Shown here: piece after piece, positions 33,720 through 46,689 of the stretch
How the letters are laid out: each line of letters begins with the position of its first letter
Numbering within the stretch: the first letter of the stretch is position 1
Assembly: GCA_037043455.1 (NCBI GenBank)
Contig: JAWPHD010002631.1
Coordinates: 184,178 to 248,177, forward strand
From: Cyrtodaria siliqua
Taxonomy: Eukaryota; Mollusca; Bivalvia; Adapedonta; Hiatellidae
Direction of reading: 5' to 3'
Length of the DNA: 64,000 nucleotides
Made by a program: the position numbers and the translations under genes
The notes under the pieces: generated by a model
Databases searched by the model: none
Seen by the model: only the letters and a program-made list of their open reading frames with translations
Told to the model about the DNA's origin: nothing

Positions 33720-35800
33720 TAAATGTTGCTGATAGTGTCATCTTGTTTAATACTGTAACTGTACATCTTTTTTATGTTATTTCAGTTTAAAAAAAACACA
33801 AAAGTATATACGATAAGTAGAATTTATGAATTCTGCTGTTTAATTCATATGCATTCATTATAATATTGTCCAGGTAACATGCATGTGTCAAACTGGTAAT
33901 ACATGTTTGCGTCCATTACGTTTCAAACAATGTTCATTAAATTTGGCATGTATATGAATGACAATGAATGACCTCAAACACGTGTATTTTCGAAGCGACT
34001 TACAGCAAACATCTTTCCCATTGGTGCATACAATATCGAATACTTATTTATTTTCCATTACTTGGTAGTTGATTACTGCAGCTTTAATACGCATATAGGA
34101 GAACAATACTTAAATAGTTTAAGGAATTAAATATTCTTAAATAGTTTAAGGCATTAACTATTTTATTACGAGTTGGACATATATACTTCTCGTACAGGAT
34201 TTGAGTTCCAAATTAAATAATGAAGACCATGTCAGCTTTCGTATGATTTAAAAGCTAACTATACTCGAACAATTCCTGGACATTTAGCCATTTTGAAAAC
34301 ACGATTTTTCCAATGCTATATTTATTATACTCCAAAATTAGTTTAAAGTGGACAACACTTTTGTTAATAACGCTATAAAGGCAGTTTTGTATGTTTGTCT
34401 ATCACATTCATTGTTGGCTTTGGACGATTGTTTCTTCGACGTTTTCCAAAAGTCCTGTTTTAGTGCAAAGATCTGTTTTAAACGTCATAAACAATTGCAA
34501 CCCACCCTCGACTGAAACGACTTCCAAATTCCCTCAGAGCATCTCGTTCAAAGAAAAAATTAAATTGGAACATTAGACTTTTTATTAGAAGAGTTTAAAT
34601 TTAAAAAAAAATGTTCCAATTCATGATAAGTCATTGTATCTACATATGGTGTTAAATTCACCATGAATGGATCGCGCGGTAACGTGATTTATGTAACCCT
34701 GGTGCGTAACTAGGATAGTAAATAAACCATGTAAGAGGTTATCTTTTTGGGAGGTAATCGGAGGTAACGACTGTGTATTAATTGCTGTCGGTTAATCGCA
34801 TACATACATCATCTTTATTTCCAAATGTATACATTAGTTTAACAAAACCTAGACCACCAGGCACTTATAACATTGTAAAATCAATATTTTTTCTCTTTGA
34901 AAAGAGTACCACGCTGTATTACTAGGTTTAATCATGAAAGCATAATATAGACTATACGTACAGATATAATTATTAATCTCAATATAAAGATTTAAAAAGA
35001 AAGTTAATTTTCATGTACGTATGCTAAATATTCTTCATTGAGATATCCAGGCCGCGAACGAAAACCACGCTCACCTTGTAGGAAACGTGTCCCCTTGGCA
35101 AGTGCCAAGCTATCCTCAGGATTTTCCTATCTAAAACACTTCAGTATAATAATGAAACAAAAACAATGGATAAAATATTCATCCAAAGTGAACACAGGGA
35201 AAGTACAACTATGAATGTATATACTTGAAATGATTGCAGCTTAATAAAGTCAGAGTGCAGGTCAATTATGTTCATTTTCCTTAAGGTAATAAGTCGTATA
35301 CGAAATAAACAGAACCATAAACAATCTAACCGACTGTGACCAAACTGCGTGTAATACTCGCTCATACGCAACGTTTCCGACATCTGAAAAACCCATGCCA
35401 AATGCACATAAAGCAAAAGTTCCGCAAAGAAAAAACACGTAACATCAATCAATATGAATAGCTATACGTAATGGAGTGGAATGGTGTTTTACGGCACTTC
35501 GGCACACAAAGAGGTCATATTGTGCGCAAAACTGACGAGTAATAAAATAAATAAAATAATATTTTTTTATTTTTTTTTAAAATATATAGGTAAAACTATT
35601 TATAAACATGGGTAAAACTATTTAGAAATACAAGATTTTATGGAACTAGTACTAATTATATATATGCAGATAAGCCGGAGCCCGACAACGAGAGTGCAAA
35701 CAAGTAAATACAAACAAGAATAATAATTATATATAAACAACGCATGATATAGTCTGATTTCTTTCAAGAAATCTAAAACAAGACCGAAATCAATCTAGTA
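33720..35800. other. No recognised gene
   Basis: AT-rich. A TTAAATAGTTTAAGG(A/C)ATTAA word is duplicated at about 34,110-34,160. No splice-consistent coding exon was identified, so how the HEPN gene ends is unknown. Confidence 0.4.
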
Positions 35801-35804
35801 GAAT

Positions 35805-36205
35805 ACCGCTTAAGCCGGTGCTAGGGGACGTGAGAGGTGTTGCTTCTTTCATTACTTCTCATTAACAGACTCAATAAAACCGAGTCTGCTGCTTTATTCT
35901 CTTAATTTTGTTTGTTGCTCCCAAAGGACCACCTTTATCAGTATTTATTAACATTCACACCAGCGTTCGTTTAGGGCAGTGAATCAGTAGTGTTATTTTA
36001 CTGGTCCTTTGGGACCAGCTAACCCAATATAGATGGCTTTGAAGTAGAATACCGCTTAAGCCGGTGCTAGGGGCGTGAAAGGTGTTGCTTCTTTCATTAC
36101 TTCTCATGAACATACTCAATAAAACCGAGTCTGCTGCTTTATTCTCTTAAATGTGTCTGTAGCTTCCAAAGGATCACCTTTATCAGTATTTATTATCAAA
36201 CAACT
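35805..36205 (+). repeat. Two tandem copies of hairpin-bearing dispersed repeat
   Basis: Copy 1 at ~35,805-35,950 and copy 2 at ~36,045-36,205, each starting GAATACCGCTTAAGCCGGTG. Each has a stem around GTGA(G/A)AGGT / ACTTCTCAT, then CAGACTC-AATAAAACC-GAGTCTG (35,866-35,888; copy 2 has CATACTC at 36,111), then TTATTCTCTTAA and an AAAGGA(C/T)CACCTTTATCAGT end. An inverted copy is at 15.8 kb and a diverged one at 49.75-49.88 kb. No polymerase III boxes were identified with confidence. Confidence 0.75.
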
Positions 36206-36209
36206 CATT

Positions 36210-38545
36210 ACAAGTCTTAAGTGATTTACAGAACTACGCTTATCTTGCGAACCACAAACCATGTCTTCTTATGGGACGAGCGAGAGTTCAGCCTAGGAAT
36301 TCCTCTTGCTATTCTTAATTGTAAGACGGATTTTTGCACGGAAAAGTTGTTGAAATTATCTAGTGTAGAACATACCTACCGAAACGTTTACTTGAAACTT
36401 TGAACCGAGTTTAGTAAGAATATGCAGTTATATATCATTTTCACAATCTTTAACGAATCGGCGGCCATCTTGGACGCCATTTTGGACTTCTAGATTCGGC
36501 CTCAGTTTGTCCAACTTATGTTGTCTGATAAACCTCAGACCATGATAAACAGTTGGGTATATAACATGCCTTGTTCTACTTTTATTACCACCCACCCTTT
36601 TGTAGGCCTTGATTGTCACCTTACGGAAAGAAGCTTGCCTAATTTCATCAATTGGTTTGATCAATATCTGAAATGTAGAATAACAAATACTTAACAAGAA
36701 GAACAACAACAAAGTAATATCTGTGGAATGGACGTCAGTAAACAAAGATGCCACAAACGTCAAATTAAAAAAGACAACACGGAAATATGTAATAAGTACG
36801 GCAATTCAAGACAACACCAAAGACAAAACACTAACATTATAAAGTCAATGACACTCAGATTTTAGGTAGGGTCGTCTATAATATCATCAGTATTTAAACT
36901 ACAAGTATTATCACATTCATGAGACACTAAACTGAGGAAAACGTCAACAAAGTCAATGACTGACACAATTTATCTAAGGTAATATAATTATCATCCAAGT
37001 ATATGATACTGAATTATAATACTCAGTAAGCAACTACCGATTGAAGTTTGTTTTAAGAAAACAAGTAAAATACTTTCTTTAAACGTTTGGCTGATGATAG
37101 TGTTTGGACAGGTTGAATTTGAGTGGGTTGGGATGGACGAGGATAGATGTTGGTGTATTCACTATAATTACGGTGAAGCCTTAAACAAAACTAACATGCA
37201 GTTGACATGTACATTTAAAATGGCAATTCCTCCCCCTACAAACCAACACAGTTGAACAAAAACATGGATGAGGATGGGTGTTTGTTGACACTAAAACTCG
37301 TTGTTTATAATATAGTTTTGTGGCGAATATTTCTCAAAACTTGCTTTGGAGTAATTACGAAAATGACTTTGTAGTTGGTCATGCACACTTTGTTTGCATA
37401 GAGTTACTTATATAGGATAAATTCAGGACAACTACTCAGCTAAAACTGTTTTATGGATTTGCATGAAACTTAACAAGTATGTTACCCTTGATGTATAGGT
37501 GCATGTAAAGTTTGACTTGAAATTCAAGATGGTCGTCATTTTTGAGTCCAATATCTATCAAATGAATTTAATGGGGAATTGACCAATTCGAAAATTTAAG
37601 GGTACGCATATGAATTATATATATATTTGCAAATTTGAAGATATTTGCGATTTGAACATTAATTTTGTTCTGTGTTCATGTTAACACGTTTTTAATAATA
37701 ACGTCTCAAATATGGCTATGTTTGAATTTTTTCATAAAAGTCGCGTTGCACTCAATCAATTGTCAACTTTTTTAGCATCACAGAGTGTTAGTTTAGTCAC
37801 ATACAATTATTTATTATATCACGGCACTGTTCGTCTTGACGAGACCTTTCATTTAAATTAAGCTGTAAACTATTTTTTATAGAATTTCCTATTTCTTGCG
37901 CCGCTTTTTTACCTTGGAATTTTAAGAAAAACCGACGTTAAAGCCATTTTTTTTAAATGGCTTCGCAAAAAAATGAAAATTTTTAGTATGATTTAGAGTA
38001 TTTAATTTACTATCGGAATATAAAACAAAATGTGCCTGTCATCGGTTTATGTTTTCAGTATACTCGTTTTATTGATCCCAATAAAGCCCACTAGAAAATC
38101 TTTTTTTTGGGCCATTTTCAGAATATCTTATTCGTAAGCTTCAATGGTGAACAAAGTCGGACCTGGTGCGTGCTCCCTAAAATCCGACAAACATGTTAAA
38201 TATATGCTTGACTGCGTCTTCGATTTGGGGTTGGTGGCGGGTTGTGGGTGCGCGGTGTGGTGAGCGGAACACCGGGTTCGCCCCTTGTTATATGGGCGTA
38301 AGCAAATTCAAAATGTAAAGTATGAATTGAATGTTGTTTAATGCCGCATCAACACATTATAGGTTATTTGGAGCTGCCCAAGAGACAGGTGAATGATTAA
38401 CACACACGTGAATCCGGGAACCTGCCCTACTCTTAATAAAGACTAGATTCCTGTGGTTCCCTTACATGCTCAGATGACCGACCGATTTACGTCCCCATAC
38501 GATGGACGAGACAAATGTAAAGTGTCTTGCCCAAGAAAACACCAA
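36210..38545. other. No recognised gene
   Basis: Short ORFs only. Contains weakly repetitive text similar to bivalve repeat units (TTATGGATTTGCATGAAACTTAA at 37,450-37,475). Confidence 0.4.
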
Positions 38546-38554
38546 CAAAACAGA

Positions 38555-38630
38555 GTTTCGCCGGTGAGGCTTGGACCCGAGTTCTCCGGATTTCAAATCC
38601 AGCGTGCTATCCAATAGGCCACGCCAACAG
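38555..38630 (-). repeat. tRNA-Ser-like SINE head
   Basis: On the minus strand box A TGGCCTATTGGAT (about 38,610-38,622), an anticodon-like TTTGAAA context and box B GGGTCCAAGCC (38,568-38,578). It shares the anticodon-loop style of the SINE at 56.4 kb. A functional tRNA is unlikely because stems are imperfect. Confidence 0.5.
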
Positions 38631-38936
38631 CTTTGCAAAGTATATAGCAGTATTTAAAATACTTTCAGTCAAACATTTGTTTATGAACATTGAGTGCAGG
38701 CAATCGCTTGCGCTCGCATTCATCTTGTGTGTATCTGGATGATAGAGGCTTAAAGTTCGTATCAACAGATACATTTTAAAATAGATATATACCTTTTTTA
38801 AACCTACTGACATCGATGTATATTAAATAGTTGTCATGATGGTGAGCAAATAAATAAAATAACCATTCATCCAAAGATTGTTTATGTTATTATTATATAT
38901 AACTCGTATTGTGGCAAACTGATTCTTTATACTACA

Positions 38937-39426
38937 TATACACTCAAGTGATATGAAAACGCAACACGGGAATTTCCGCTATATATTGTATGTACAATAT
39001 GCTGCTTTTAATCGAATGGTACATGGCTACGTAAGACCTTTCCTTTTGGAAAAAATACTAAAACAACAAATAATACAGCAAATAGTATTCCTGCAATGTT
39101 TCATTATTCACAGAGTACGCGTTTGGCTCAATCATGTGAGCAAACTTAGGATGCAAAATTTTGCAAACTATTTACGTTAAATACAGTACTGAACTAGCTC
39201 AATTTTTCGAAGAGCAACTTCAACATTGATGAAGTTCTTGTTACAAAATGTAGTGTGATTAAAACGTCTACAACATCACAGTTGTGTCCTATCGCTAGTT
39301 AACTGCAACTTTTTAAAAAAAAACATCTTGGGATTTCTTTGGAATATTATGTGCAATTAAGTGTGCAGTATATACAATATATAGCGGAAATTCCCGTGTT
39401 GCGTTTTCATATTACTTGAGTGTATA
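38937..39426. mobile_element. MITE with ~60-bp terminal inverted repeats
   Basis: The left end TATACACTCAAGTGATATGA and the right end, whose complement reads TATACACTCAAGTAATATGA, continue inverted through AAAACGCAACACGGGAATTT and CCGCTATATATTGTAT with a single clear mismatch over about 55 bp. Length ~490 bp with no transposase. A TA (or TATA) target and the CACTC start suggest mobilisation by a Tc1/mariner-type transposase. Confidence 0.8.
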
Positions 39427-39429
39427 TAT

Positions 39430-41555
39430 GTAAAAACGTATATTCTAGCTTAATGTTCAATATGTGTATAAAATCAGATGTTACATCACTTCTTTTTTAA
39501 TCTATTTGTTTAAGAATAATTTGCATCTATGATCTAGACAACTTAATTACAAAATCAACGTGCTCGAGGGTTTAATTTTTTTTAAAGTCGTTTGAACAAT
39601 TTCTTTATGCAACAATTGTCTTTAAATATTATAATATAACAATGTGTAGATAGTTGTTTAAATCATTGCATTTCATAATGAATTTAATGTAGGAGTTTAT
39701 ATGGAAAATAGGTCAAACATGTCGAAACACTGTAACGTTAGCGTACGCTATTTAAACGTCAACGTCAATTTAAAATGTAGGCGTTTTTTAATTTAAAATG
39801 TAATTGTTTCACTGACGACGTCATTTCCGTTTTTTGAAAGTAAACAACTTTTGGCTGGTGGGAAAACAGTTTAAACAGATATAAAAAGGATATTTAAAAT
39901 AAGTAAACGAATAGTAAAATGAACATGAAATAAGCAAGCATAGAAACTTCAGAAATGGTAGGTTTGTTTAAAATAAGAGTTCAAATATTCTTTAAGAACA
40001 TTATTTATTTGAGAACGATGTTTATCCTCATTTATGTTAGATTGTTTTTTTCAGAACACCAGACGATGATGATCAAAAGTGAGTATGTTTCGTAAACTAA
40101 TACGTAATAATGTACATAGAGATATAATAAGTATATGTAAGGCATGATCAGTTCACACAATTCCAAATAAATGATTTTGACATTCCGTTATCGTCTATTC
40201 TCCATTTTTTTTTTTAAATTACCAAATTAATTGTAATCCATTTATTTTCCCCGTAATATGTTTGTGAGGGTCGGGTCGGGTCACCTCTCAACAAACCATA
40301 CATATATGTATGTTATATGCATCATATTTATATAAAAACAGTTTTCACATATACATACATACCAAAATGCATATCATGATTAGAAGCTGTATAAATCGGG
40401 ATTTTTTTTTTAAATATCTTTACAATTTCAAAAGAAGATTTAAAATGCACTTTCCTGAAAGAGGGACTCTGCAATCCGAGGATCTTTCAAACGTTTTATT
40501 TGCAAATAAACCAGATTGCTGTGTGTCCCTTTTAATCGTGAAATCGTATTTTTTACAATTGTCAAAATATTTATTTTGCTACTTTAAAGGGACACTGTCC
40601 GTAAGTAAGCGAATATTGAGCATAACAAAATAACTGTCTAAATTTTATTCAGTGAAATGTATACATGAAAACATGAGCATTGACCCAAATAAGTCTGTAG
40701 TAATACATTTGTGAGTTTAAAAAAATAAAGGTTTTAATTATTATTTGTAAATAATGTGGGACCCACTTTATTTACTTTTTCTGCTGATCACGTGACTTCC
40801 TTTAGCGCATTAGGTTTTCTACATAGTATGTATTTCGTAATATGCATGGCCAGCTTAGCTCAGGTAGGAGTTGCGGAGTAGACTACTTATTATTACCCGC
40901 GAGTGTAATTTTAGTTTTGGCTGCTAGTTCAAACTCGCAAAGCAGTAGTTCTTTTTTTTTGTACCGCGATTGAATTCCGTCAAACAATCTTGCTTTTAAT
41001 TGGTAAATATTCCATACTGTTAGTATTTAATGTTTGTGAACGTAATTTATGTGTGTTTTATAAGCTAAAAGTTACGCACATAGTCCCTTTAATACGCCTT
41101 CATTGATAATTGTAAAGATATGGGTTTTTTTGTTTGTTTTTCAAAACCCAGCATATATATTTTACCTAAAGAATTGTTTAACGTACATGTAGATAAATGC
41201 AATGCTTAAATACTCAAGTACGAATGTTTCATACAAATCCACATACTATCTATGCTGAGTTTTACTATAGTTGATTATGTGGAAAAAAATGATGTTATCC
41301 AAAAAAAATATAAAGAAAAGACAAGATATATCTATGGAGGTGTGACTCTTCATTATTCAGTGGGGACAGCCGAGAACATAATTTAACAGATATAACTACA
41401 TGTTTCTTGGGAATTTTTTTTTCTGCATCAAAGATAAGAAGAAGAAAACAAGATAGATGTGTTGCACCGTGTAAATTAAAATTCAAGACAAAAAACTAAT
41501 TAAGTAAGGATTTATAAGTCAATCAATTTTTTTTTAATTAATCAAATGCAATACT
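39430..41555. other. Non-coding; possible promoter-like and microexon-like signals
   Basis: At ~39,810 there is GACGACGTCATTTCCG, a CRE/ATF-like site. An ATG^GTAGGT donor-like site lies at 39,957, and a 24-nt segment at 40,055-40,078 sits between TTTTTTTCAG and GTGAGTATG. Together these could be the start of a gene, but no open frame links them. A weak tRNA-like motif (TAGCTCAGGTAGG) is at 40,856. Confidence 0.3.
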
Positions 41556-41559
41556 TTTA

Positions 41560-44500
41560 ATTGCATTTATTTTTTCAGTTTGATATATTTATTTAATTTG
41601 TGGTTTGAAATTTACGAACAGTGGTAATCTTCCATCTAACTTGCATTTATATATGAAGTATGTTGCATGCAATTTTGTTTTTTAAAACAATGTCATTTTG
41701 ACTAGACCCAAATATGATTTCTGTTGTAGTCAATTCCGGTTGGATTATTATATTATTGTCATTGCAAATAATCTTAAAAATATCCCACAATGTTTTGATA
41801 TATTTACATTCTCAAAATACATTTGTAATGCTTTCTGGAGACTCTGTACAGAGGCTAAAGGAATTATCATTTTTTATCTTCATTTTTGTTAAAAGGATGT
41901 TTGTAGCAGTAATTCTGTGGTTTATTTTTGCCTGAAACCATTGTAATCTGGTGACTTTTGTACATTTAACATGTATATTGAATAAGTCATTCCATTCTAT
42001 GTCTATATTTAAACCATATTGCCCCCATTTGGCTATATATGTTGGATGCACATTTGATTTATTAAGTATATGATCAATGAGACGACAGCCTTTCTGTGCG
42101 CTTGTTATAAGGTACACTACTGATGGGCAAATTGGATTTTCTAAAATAATGGCAAGATGAGAAAAAATTTGTATTTGAAGGTAGTCCCGTATTGCTGGAG
42201 TCATACCTTCATATTCTAAAAAATGCGACTGTACAGCAAACCTTTGGATAAATAGTTTTGCCATTGTTATCCATTATAACATTAATAAATAAAATACCTT
42301 TATCATACTATCTTTTATAAAAAACACATGATCTTCCAATCTTAATGTTATTATTGTACCATAACGGTTGTGTTAAAAAATCGTTCCATGACAATGTTTT
42401 TTTAGCATCTAGTAAGATGTTAAGACTTGTTTAAACATCCTTCCAGTATAAATTGCCTATTTCTTGCAAGTTTTTCTTTACATAATTATTATCGAAAAAT
42501 AGCATATTGGTGGTGATTGAGTACATATGTTTATGGCTTTCCATACATTTTTTATTCCCAATCAAAAGTCCTTTAATCGAAGGTAATTTCAGAGAATATA
42601 TGAACTGTTTAATATTGATCATTCTAAGTCCACCTTAATCATAATCTTGAAATACAACAGATCTCTTTATTTTGTCTGGGTGGTTATTCCAGAGGAAATT
42701 AAAACACATTTTTTGCAGTAGTGTGACCTTGTCCTCAGGTGGATTAGGTAATGATAAAAATAAGTGATTCAACTGTGGTAGAGCTAAGCTTTTTATAACA
42801 GTGACTTTTCCAAAAGGTGTGAGTATTCTTTTTGACCGGGACATTAGTAATGATTTAATTTCGTTTATTTTCCTATCATAATTTAAGGCAATCACACTCC
42901 TTAAATTTGCTGACATAGTTATTCCTAAGGTCAACATTTCACCCTGATCCCAGTTAAAATCTGTATCTATGCATAATTTTACATTTGAACCTTTATTTTT
43001 CCCAAACCATATACCTCTGGTTTTGTCAACATTAACATTAAGAACATTAACATTAAGACCTAAAATATCTCCATAGAATTTTAAAGCCATAAGAGCATGT
43101 TTAAGGGATTTTCAGTGCCGTCTAATATAAGAAAGGTGTCATCGGCATATTGAGAAATTACATATTTAGTATCTCCTACTTTCACTCTTTTAACATCTTT
43201 ATTTGTTCTGACCAGTACAGCCAATATTTCGAAACGCAAAATAAAAATGTATGGGGAGAGTATATCTCCCTGTCGGCAGCCTCGGTGAATAGAAAACCAC
43301 TCTGACATATGACCATTCACTAAAATGTAAGATTTAATGTTTGTGTTAAGACTTTTATCCACTTTCTTATATCTTGTCGAAACTGAAACAAAATTAAAAC
43401 CTCATCAATAAAATACCAGGAGAGTGTATCGAAAGCCTTTTCAAAATCTGCAATAAGTAATAATCCTGGTATAACATTTTTCTCAGTATAATAGAACAAA
43501 TTAATAAATGGAACGAGTATTTTTACCTATATATCTCACTGCCAAAAAGCCAGTCTGGTCATCATTTATAAGAAAGGAAAGTACTTGTTTTAAACGCTGT
43601 GCAATGCATGCTGATGCTAATTTATACGTACTAAATTGTACGTATAAATTAGCATATTCGTCTCCAGTTGTTTAAGTAATGTCTATCGTTGTTTGTCTTT
43701 GGTATACATGTTATAATTCCCTCCTTTTGTGTGATTGATAATTCACCTTACAAAAAACCATGGTTAATGGATCTCAAGAGGAAATTCACAAAAACTCATA
43801 AAATTCCATGGTGTAACCACTTAAGCCAGTGCTCTTAAGATGTATTGTCTTTTTTAAACAACATAATAATTCATGTAATTCTATTGGGCCTTCTAAATTT
43901 TGTTGTTGCTCTTTAGTTAGCTTGGGTATAGGAAGATCTCTAAACAATTCGTTTACATGTATATGTTTTACCCGTTTGTGTGAATACAAGGAGTGATGAA
44001 AGTTTCTAGTTTCTTTTAAAGTTGAATCTTGATCTTTATAATATTTCCTTCATTTGAAATGAGGGAATGTAAACATTTACCTACAAAATTCCTGTTGTTT
44101 AAATTACCAAATTATTTAGTTACTTTCTCTCCTTCATCTAATTATTTGGATTTTGACCTTACCTTAAATCCATCCAGTTTCTTTTGTCTCAATTCAAACA
44201 AACTTTTTATTTTGCTTTCTAAGCTTATTAAATCAATATCTAAATGTCTTTCCAGTATCTCTTTTTTTCTTGTAATAGTTTTGCTTCAGTTTTATCTTCT
44301 TGTTTTTTAAGAAATTATGAGTAGGATATTGTTTTTCCTCTAATATCGATTAATAATGTTTCAAGAAAGAGCTGATCATCGATGTCCAATATTAAATCTT
44401 GACAAGGTATGTCTTTAATTTGTAAATTTATATTTTGATTTTTTGTTGCGTATTGATTTTTTGTATTTTCGATTACTTTTTTAATTTCATCTACATAAAT

Positions 44501-45258
44501 ATTGTCTTTAAGGAGAGAGTTGTAATATTTCCAGTAAGACCTCCTCTTTTTGAACTTTCCAAATACAAATGATGTAGTAATTATTGAATGGTCGGTTCGA
44601 TACCCAGGTAAAATTGTACTGTCTTCAATGTCAGTAAATAAATGTTCAGATATTAAAAAGAAATATAGTCTAGCCATTTTATTTGTATTTTGACGTCTCC
44701 ATGTGAAATCCTTTTTATCAAAGTTTAATTCTCTCCAGAGTCAATCAAGATACAGTCATCAATAAGGCTTTTAACGCTTTCTCTGGCTTTTGGATTATTT
44801 ATATTAACATAGTTATGAGTATCGACTTGAGGATGTAAAACCAGATTAAAATCTCCCATTTCCATATCTATCGATATCTTGCTTAATATCTATATAAAAA
44901 TATGGTGTATCTTTATTTGGACCATAAATATTTATTAAATTCATTCTTTTGGAATTAATTGTAACATCTAAAATAAGCATGTTACCATCGGCATCCCCTT
45001 CTTGTTTATGTAATTTATATTCAAAATTGTTATTAAAAAAATTGCTACCCCTCTCTATTGATTGACTATTAAAGTTATTAAAGAAACATTCATATCCCCA
45101 TTCTGCCCGTATATATTGTTCATCTTTAAGTACAAAATACAAAATGTGTATCATGCAAACAATATACTGAAAAGAACCTTTGTTTTAAAAAATGGAAGAC
45201 ATCTTTACGTTTGTTTCTATCACCGAGACCTTGGACATTCATTGACATAAATCTTACC
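41560..45258 (-). pseudogene. LINE ORF2 (endonuclease + reverse transcriptase), Tx1/L1-like, decayed
   Basis: Minus-strand pieces in the right order. From 45,258: NVQGLGDRNKRKDVFHFL and LINIYGPNKDTPYFY (45,258-44,846), an AP-endonuclease. Then SIITTSFVFG and linker (44,677-44,315), then DLPIPKLTKEQQ and KSTGLSGYTMEFY (43,989-43,786). The RT core has FSIHRGCRQGDILSPYIFI and the catalytic YADD at 43,362-43,081. The thumb and C-terminal parts (TPFGKVTVIKSLALPQL, MCFNFLWNN, WFQAKINHRI) extend to 41,560. Sequence style is that of L1/Tx1-clade non-LTR elements common in molluscs. Several frameshifts, stops such as the one inside the C-terminal W-E-C region (~41,808), and a hairpin insertion make it inactive. 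The 3' end and tail are not defined. Confidence 0.85.
43614..43655. repeat. Perfect 18-bp inverted repeat with 6-nt loop
   Basis: ATGCTAATTTATACGTAC, loop TAAATT, then the exact complement GTACGTATAAATTAGCAT. It interrupts the LINE RT region, in which the normal protein sequence resumes on both sides, so it is a local insertion or inverted duplication. Confidence 0.85.
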
Positions 45259-45259
45259 T

Positions 45260-46685
45260 TTTCAGAAATAATTTAGGAAGAATGTTCTTTTTGCCCAATG
45301 CTTGGCTGTCTGGTCAGACTCAACAATATATCCTGTTCAACACATGTTGATAGAAAAATAGGACACATACTCAGTCTGAAAATACTAAAACTTTGTTCCC
45401 TATGGCCTGATCCCACTAAAGTGTCAGAAAAAAAATACATGCAAAGAGGAGAAATGATACATATCCACATACAATGAAAAACAGGAGTTATCCATCAAAC
45501 ATCAGAAATCATATCTTTTTTAAATTTCAATATTTATATTAACAATCTGTACAGGTAAATGCACAAATGGACAGAAGACAATCTCAGTATACAGCTTCTT
45601 AGATTTCATAATATTTAAGAGCTTCGATGTGTACTTTGGCAGCTATATATATTGTGTGGCATTTAATGATTGATGAGTGTTTTTTTTGTGTGTAGTTTTT
45701 ATCACGGTTAGATTATTACGAGTTTACGGCACAAACCTAGTACAGATCAACAGCAATACCAAATCATCTGAATTCTATCCACCAAACATATCGTCCAACA
45801 TCTGTTTCAGTTGTACAATACACTGCATTTGTTTAAAATATGGACACCAACAGCAAAAAATCATAGATTAAATATGAAACAAATATTTTAAAATAATTAC
45901 TCAGGTGTGTATATGAGTACGCAGTATAAACCTATGTTGTTTTCAACACACTGCCCCTTTAAATTACTCAGGTGTGAATATGAATAAACAATATAAGCCT
46001 GTGTAGTTTCAACACACTGCCCCAATTAATTACTCAGGTGTGTATATAAATATGTAATATGAAATATGTGTAATTGCAACACGCTGTGATGGACATGGCA
46101 AATACTGAATATACACACACTGTACCGTGCGTACTTAAAACTATTACGTATTGTCAATACAATAATCTGTGTGAACTCATCACACTCTCCTGAACATGGT
46201 TTACCCACATATTCAAACGACAAAAAGCAGTGTCTATATCTATAATTTTATATCTAGTCGTAAATAACTAACAACTGTTTAAGATACAGATTTTAAGAAG
46301 CAACACATAACATGCGCTGTACTAATTCATCATTCGTGATATAATTTCTACAGTAGTAGTTTATAGATATACTTATGGATAAATATCTATTGGACGCTTT
46401 AACTGACTATAAGCTGACACTGCTTATCAGATTAATACGTTCAAATTGACGTAATGCATTCGTATTAAGCGAATCGGATTAGTTAACGGGAACAGAAGCA
46501 ATTGGCCACACATGTACTAATAAACGAAATCTACCGGATTTAAATCCAAAAATAACATGGCAACAATACAAAACCTAGTCCACGCTCAGTTTGAAGACCG
46601 AGGCTTTATTCAATAAGCTTTGAGGTTCATCACAACTTTTTTGTCAGACTTCAGAAGGGCGAACCAAGTTTTAGGTATTTTTTTT
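45260..46685. other. Inter-ORF region of the LINE with inserted repeats
   Basis: No ORF1 C-terminus or other domain is readable. It includes the 66-bp tandem repeat at 45,896-46,090. Length (~1.4 kb) is more than expected between ORF1 and ORF2, so insertions or rearrangement are likely, or the ORF1 and ORF2 pieces belong to two insertions. Confidence 0.4.
45896..46090. repeat. Tandem repeat, ~66-bp unit, 3 copies
   Basis: The unit begins ATTACTCAGGTGTGTATATG and ends TTTCAACACACTGCCCC; starts at about 45,896, 45,963 and 46,029, each slightly diverged. Confidence 0.8.
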
Positions 46686-46689
46686 TCTT

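Noticed and set aside
44029..44310. 93-codon plus-strand ORF
   Set aside because: Antisense shadow of the LINE ORF2 on the minus strand.
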